A DNA stretch of 64,000 nucleotides from positions 14,769,501 to 14,833,500 of the forward strand of contig OX031060.1 in assembly GCA_943736015.1 (NCBI GenBank), read 5' to 3'. Source of the stretch: Tridacna crocea. Its lineage: Eukaryota; Mollusca; Bivalvia; Cardiida; Cardiidae. Both the position numbers and the translations under genes were made by a program. The stretch's first letter is position 1. The number at the start of each line of letters is the position of its first letter. The notes beneath the pieces were generated by a model. It was not told where the DNA came from, did not search any database, and saw nothing but the letters and a program-made list of their open reading frames with translations. Shown in pieces: positions 56,001 through 62,000 of this stretch.

Positions 56001-59000
56001 AGTCAATTAGTTGACTTGTCACAGTGCTGGTTTCAGTTACTTTTTTACTCCTTAAGCTGCTAAGCACAACTCAAGAACCTTTTTCATATGACATACTTTG
56101 AGTTTATTATTCCAGCATGGACCTGGAAAACTTGCATTGTATGGGATGTGCATTTTTATTACTTTTAATTGCTTATCAGTAGCACTTTCTCCTTAAACCC
56201 TTTACCAAACAATCCCTGGTTTTTATTACCCTGAGATAGAAGCCTTTTTGAAACCATTGTGGGAAAAGGAGAAAATGCTGGTACCCAGCATTTTCTCCTT
56301 TTTCCACAATGTTTTCTACCCTGCTGGAAACGAATTTCAATTTTTGTGTTACATTTATTTTGTCATCTGCATTTGCGTTCAATTTGAACCAGTCTAAAAT
56401 TTTGTCATTTGTTTAAGAGTCAACAATATTTCAGTGAAAAGCTGCAAGGTGGAAAAGTATATACACAAATATACTTGAGAAAAATTGTGGCAAAAGGAGA
56501 AATCCTTTACATCTAAGAGTTTTCCTTTCTCCACAATTCTCTTGGGAGCAATATTGAGCAAGATGAAAAAATGCAGTTGGTAAAAGTGTATGTTTAATCT
56601 GTTTCAGGACCAGTATTTATAGAAAAGACTGCCAGTTGTCAGTACATTTTTGAGTGGGCCACTACCTATGCTTGTACACCATTCAAGATTGGCAGCTGTT
56701 ACGTGTCTGACCCTCAGGGAAACAGCTATGATCTAAGTTCACTCACATTGAATGATGACAACTATGAAGTAACTGAGAATAACAATGGCAATGCTCAGAA
56801 ATATATCATCAATGTTTGCCGATCTCTTGTTCATAAAGCTAGTATGTACTGACTTTCCTTTTCCGAGTTGATGTTTCATTGTTGAAATACATGTTATACT
56901 TGTCCATTAATCCCTTTGCAAAAAATTTAAGTTTTTGATGATTTTGAGAAAAAGAGCTTCAGTAAACATTGTGAGAAGAAGAGAAAAATGCTGGTAACTA
57001 ACATCTTTTTCCTCAATGTTTTCTGCGGTTTCAGGAGAAAGAAAAATATATGAGCTATGATTGATATGTCGTCTGTAAATGCTCTGCATTTGGACAAGTC
57101 CAATATTTGTTGTTGCGTAAAGAGTGTTATAGCTTTTTAACTCTTTACCATTTAAGAAAATGTTAGACTGGCCCAAATTCAAAGCATTTGCAGATAACAA
57201 AATATATGTGACTGAAAAATTGAAATTTGGTTTGGGAAGGGTGGAAAACATTTTGGGATAAGGAAGAAAAGCTGGTTACCAGCATTTTCTCCTTTTCCTT
57301 CAATGTTTTTATTTGCTTTCTTTCTTAGGGTCCTCAAAAGTCAGGATTGTGTGGTAAAGAGTTAATGCTTTACCACACAAGAAATTTTGAAACAGGGCAT
57401 AGTCAAAGCATTTGCCCATGGCATATTAAACATTACTAAAATGATAATATTTCTATCTTTGATAGGGTAGAAAATACTTGAGGAAAAGTAAAAAATGCTT
57501 ATTTAAACAGAGTTGTCCAAATTGAATGCATTTGCAAATGAGAGATTAAATGATTTTTTAAGTAAAGGATTTTTTTTTTTTTTGAAAGGGTTGAAAAAAT
57601 TGTTGGAAAAGAAGAAAAATGCTGATTATCCCTTTACCCCATAAGGCATTTCTATGGTATCTCTAATTGGCCCTAAATAACAAGAATGAAGCCGTTTCTT
57701 ATGTGTATACAACACCTTTTGATAGCATCGAAAACATTGTGACAAAAGGTGAAATTGCTCGTCACGAGCAATTTCACCTTATGCCACAATGTTTTCCTAA
57801 GGCTCCTACAAGCAATGCATAGAAATGAGTATCCATGAAGTAAAGGGTTATCAGCATTTTTCTTCTTTTCCCACAATGTTTTCAAAAGGCTTTGCTTCAG
57901 GGTTATTTACCAACAGGATTGTTTTGTAGTGGATTATAACTCTGAGGGATTGCTTGGTAAAGGCTTATCTTGTAATCAACAACTTTGGAAAGGAGCACAT
58001 GGAAAAGGAACCACTGCTTGTGCTAGGCACCTTCTCCTTCTGCCAAAATGTTTTCACACTGCTCAGAAAAAAAATATTTTCCTTTCCTTCAAATTTACTC
58101 TTTGGAAATCTGTTTAGTCAGTATTAGGAAGTAAGATCAGTATCAAGAAGTGTTTTAGTTTATCTTTTTGGTAGATCTAAGTGAATTGTAACCTTTTGTG
58201 TGGTTATAAAATTCAAGCCTCGCCCAAATTGAAGGCATACGTAGACAACAAATGCATTGTTCATACAGCGATGTAGTTTGCCATAGAAAGGGTTGAATAC
58301 CTTGTTGGAAAAGGAAATTCAAAAGAGTATTTTTTGTTAGGTTTGTTAAAACTGATGGTTTTCTTGTAAGTATTTACTTCTTAGCAAGGTTTTAGAATTT
58401 TACAAATTGAAAGCATTTACAGAGGACAAATGAATCAGTCCCTGGTTTTGTCTTCCCTGGATAAGATAGCCATTTGCAAAGATTGTGGCAAAAGGAGAAA
58501 ATTTTGTGACTAGCATTTTTTTTCAATTTTCCCATAATGTATTAAAAAGCTGTGGATTGTGTGGTAAAGGGTTAAAAAAGGCCCATATATGATAGGTTTA
58601 ACTTATAAGATGTGACCATTATTGTAGATGCTACGTGCCCTTACAGCGCAGGAGCCTGCATGAACAACATCTCAAAACCACAGACTGATCCAAGCAAGTA
58701 AGAATCCTTTATTATCTCATGAACTTCTGCCCGCCCAGGTGGCTCAGTGGTGAGCATGTCGGTCTCATGACCTCTCACCTCAGCTGAAGCATGTGAGAAA
58801 AGTAGTCGGGGGCTTTGGAAAGAAAGTAATGTAGGTACCGGTGTGAGATAGCCAGGAAACACAAAAAAAAGTCATGTGCGTCACCGACCGCCATGATATG
58901 ACCTTAGCTGTTAAAGTGAGTGGCGTTAAACCCCAATACAACTACACGATCTTGTGGACTTCAAATAAAACGGGAAAATTGGCTTTGTTTGGCTGAAGAG

Positions 59001-62000
59001 TAAGTCACTAAGATAAATTCTAGAAAAAGCTTGGACACACGCTAGAGGCTAAATTTTCAGTCCAATTGTTATGAAAGCTTAGTAGAAATTTGTCATAATA
59101 TCTCAAGAGATTGAAAATGCATCATGTTTGGTTAACTCTTTACCACATGAAAGTAGCCTTATGAAAACATTGTGGGAAAAGGAAAAAATGCTGGTAACCA
59201 GCATTTTCTCCTTTTCCCACAATGTTTTCTTCCCTTCCAAAAACAAATTTCAATTCTTAAGTCACAGTCATCTTGTTGTCGGCAAATGCTTTCAATTTGG
59301 ACCAGTCTAAAATTTTGTCATCTGGTAAAGAGTTTACCCTTTACCCCATAAGGCATATCTATGGTATCTCTAATTGACCCTAAATAACAGCAAGGATGAA
59401 GCTGTTTCTTATGTGTATATGACACCTTTTGATAGCATAGAAAACATTGTGAAAAAAGGTGAAATTGCTCGTCACGAGCAATTTCACCTTTTGCCACAAT
59501 GTTTTCAAAAGGCTCCTACAAGCAATGCGTAGAAATGAGTATCTATGGAGTAAAGGGTTAAAAGACTGAGGTGAGCGACTTCATTAACCAGCATTTTCTC
59601 TTTTTCCAACAATGTTTTCTACTCTTCACAAAACAAATTTCAAATTTACCGTCACTTTTATTTTGTTGTCTGCAAATGCTTTCAATTTTGACTAGTCCAA
59701 AATTTTGTTGTTTGGTAAAGATTTAAAGCACATTCCATCATTTGAAGCACATTTCTGTTGTCAGTAAATGCTTTCAGTTTAGCCAAGTCTAAACTTGTAA
59801 AGGGTGGAAAGAGATTTGTATTTCACCTGTTTCAGGTACACAAATCTAGGAGAAGTTAACTCTAAACAAGTACGCTTTGAAAATGGTTCTGTTCAGTTGG
59901 TTTATACAAATGGTGAACCATGTCAGGGCGGACATATGGAAACACACATAAAGTTTATCTGTGATAAAAATGCAAAGGTATGTAATTTAGACCTAACATG
60001 TCTCATTAGTCATTAGTGAAAGCATTTTAGAATTACAATAGTTACTGTTAACTATTTACCATACAATCCTGGGTCTTCATGACCTTGAAAAAGAAGCCTT
60101 CTGAAAATGTTGTGAGAAAAGGAGAAAATGCTGGTAACCAGCATTTTCCCCATTTCCCACAATGTTTAGTACCCTCCCTAAAACAAATTTCAGTTTTTGA
60201 TTCACATGAAATTTGTTGTATGCAAATGCTTCCAATTTGGACAAGTCTAAAATTATGTAATTTGGTAAAGAGTTACAAGGTGAACAACTTCAGGGCCATT
60301 ATGGCCCTCTTTTCTTCTATATGTTAGAAATCATTGTGGTAAAAGGAGAAAATGCTGTATACCACCAAATGTCTTTTTTATACGCCCAAAAGGTCGTATT
60401 ATGTTATACGTCCGTCAGTCTGTCTGTCCGTCAACAATTTCTTGTGTGTGCAACTCCTCCTACAGTTTTCATCGGAATTATTTGAAACTTGCCACAATGA
60501 ATCTCCATGATGTCTAGTTGTGCACCTGGGTCTTAGAATATTGATCGCTGTTTGCGTTCCAAAATTATCTGCCCTTGATTTCTGAAATAACCAACTTTTC
60601 ACTTTGAATTTTTGTTCAGGCCATAACTTCCATACCATAAATGGTATCAAATTGAAACTACATACACTGATAGAACACATTATGGAGAAGTGCAGTGCAC
60701 ATGAAACATAACTCTGCCACTTTTAATTTTTGAGTTATTGCCCTTTGTTAATTTTCAGTTTGAATTTTTGTCCAGGCCATAACTTCCAAACTATAAAAGC
60801 TAATAACTTGCAACTTCATACACTGATAGAACCCATTATGGACAAGTGCAGTGCACATGAACCATAACTCTGCAACCTTTATTTTTTTAGTTATTGCCCT
60901 TTATTAATTTTCAGTTTGAATTTTTGTCCAGGCCATAACTCCCAAACTTTAAAACTTATCATCTTGAAACTTCAAAGACTAATAGAACACATTATGAAGA
61001 AGAGCACTGCACAAGAACCATAACTCTGCCATCCTTCTTTTTTAGTTATTGCCCTTTGTTAGTTTTCTCTTTGAATTTTCATCTGGGCCATAATTTCAAA
61101 AATATAAAAGCTATGATCTTGAACCTTTCAAGACTGATAGAACACCTTGTGGAGAACAGCAATTCACAAAATTTGTAACTGTGCCACCCTTCTTTTTTTA
61201 CCTATTGCCCTTTAATATTTTTCACATATCATGGAGATTAGCTACTCTTCATTCATGGCCCTTCCGTCATTTCAATTCATTTCACTGACAAGCCCCTTTG
61301 GGCGTATATGCGCCGCTTTGCAAAACTCTTGTTTTCCTCAATGTTTTCAAAATTCCGTTTGCTAAGTGCCATGAAAACTCAGGATTGTTTGTTAAATGGT
61401 GGATTAATGAAGTATTTATTGAATCTGGTTTTTTTTTTTTTTTTTTTGGTATGTAAATTTAATGACATACAAGGCTTGTCCCAAAATTCTGTGACAATTT
61501 CAATAGAAAAATAAAATGAAACACTGAAATTTTTGCCTTCTTGTATGGAAGGGTCTGAGGTGTCTTCCATATGCATATCTTTCACTTTTCTCTGGGTTTG
61601 AAGTAGTTCAACCACCTCTCATCCGCTATAAAAAGAGCATCATTTGCTTCAACTCGAGCAAGAAATTCTAGGGGCATGTGAACCTTCATCTGTTTGTTAA
61701 CATCTTATATCAGATGTGGAGCAAAGCCAAATCAACCCACAATTTTGTGTTTTATTCTCTATCTAGCGTTCATCTGCCCTTATGTCTTACCGCCATGGCC
61801 CTTGTAGGCCAGTGCTTGTAACAGTAATGTTTATGAACTTTTCAGGACACCAAATTTGTCTAATAGTCTAGTCAGGTGTAATTCCAAGATAGGCACTAAA
61901 TTTTATAAGTCTTGAGGAAAAGTAAAGAGTGCTTCTGACATCATCATTTCAAATTTCCTACTAATCTTTTTTGTTTGTTTGTATACATTCTATTAATTAC

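Noticed and set aside
60048-60275. Dense regular repeats considered as a CRISPR array
   Set aside because: Units are 225-bp transposon copies in both orientations in spliced eukaryotic genes, with no short repeat-spacer periodicity.
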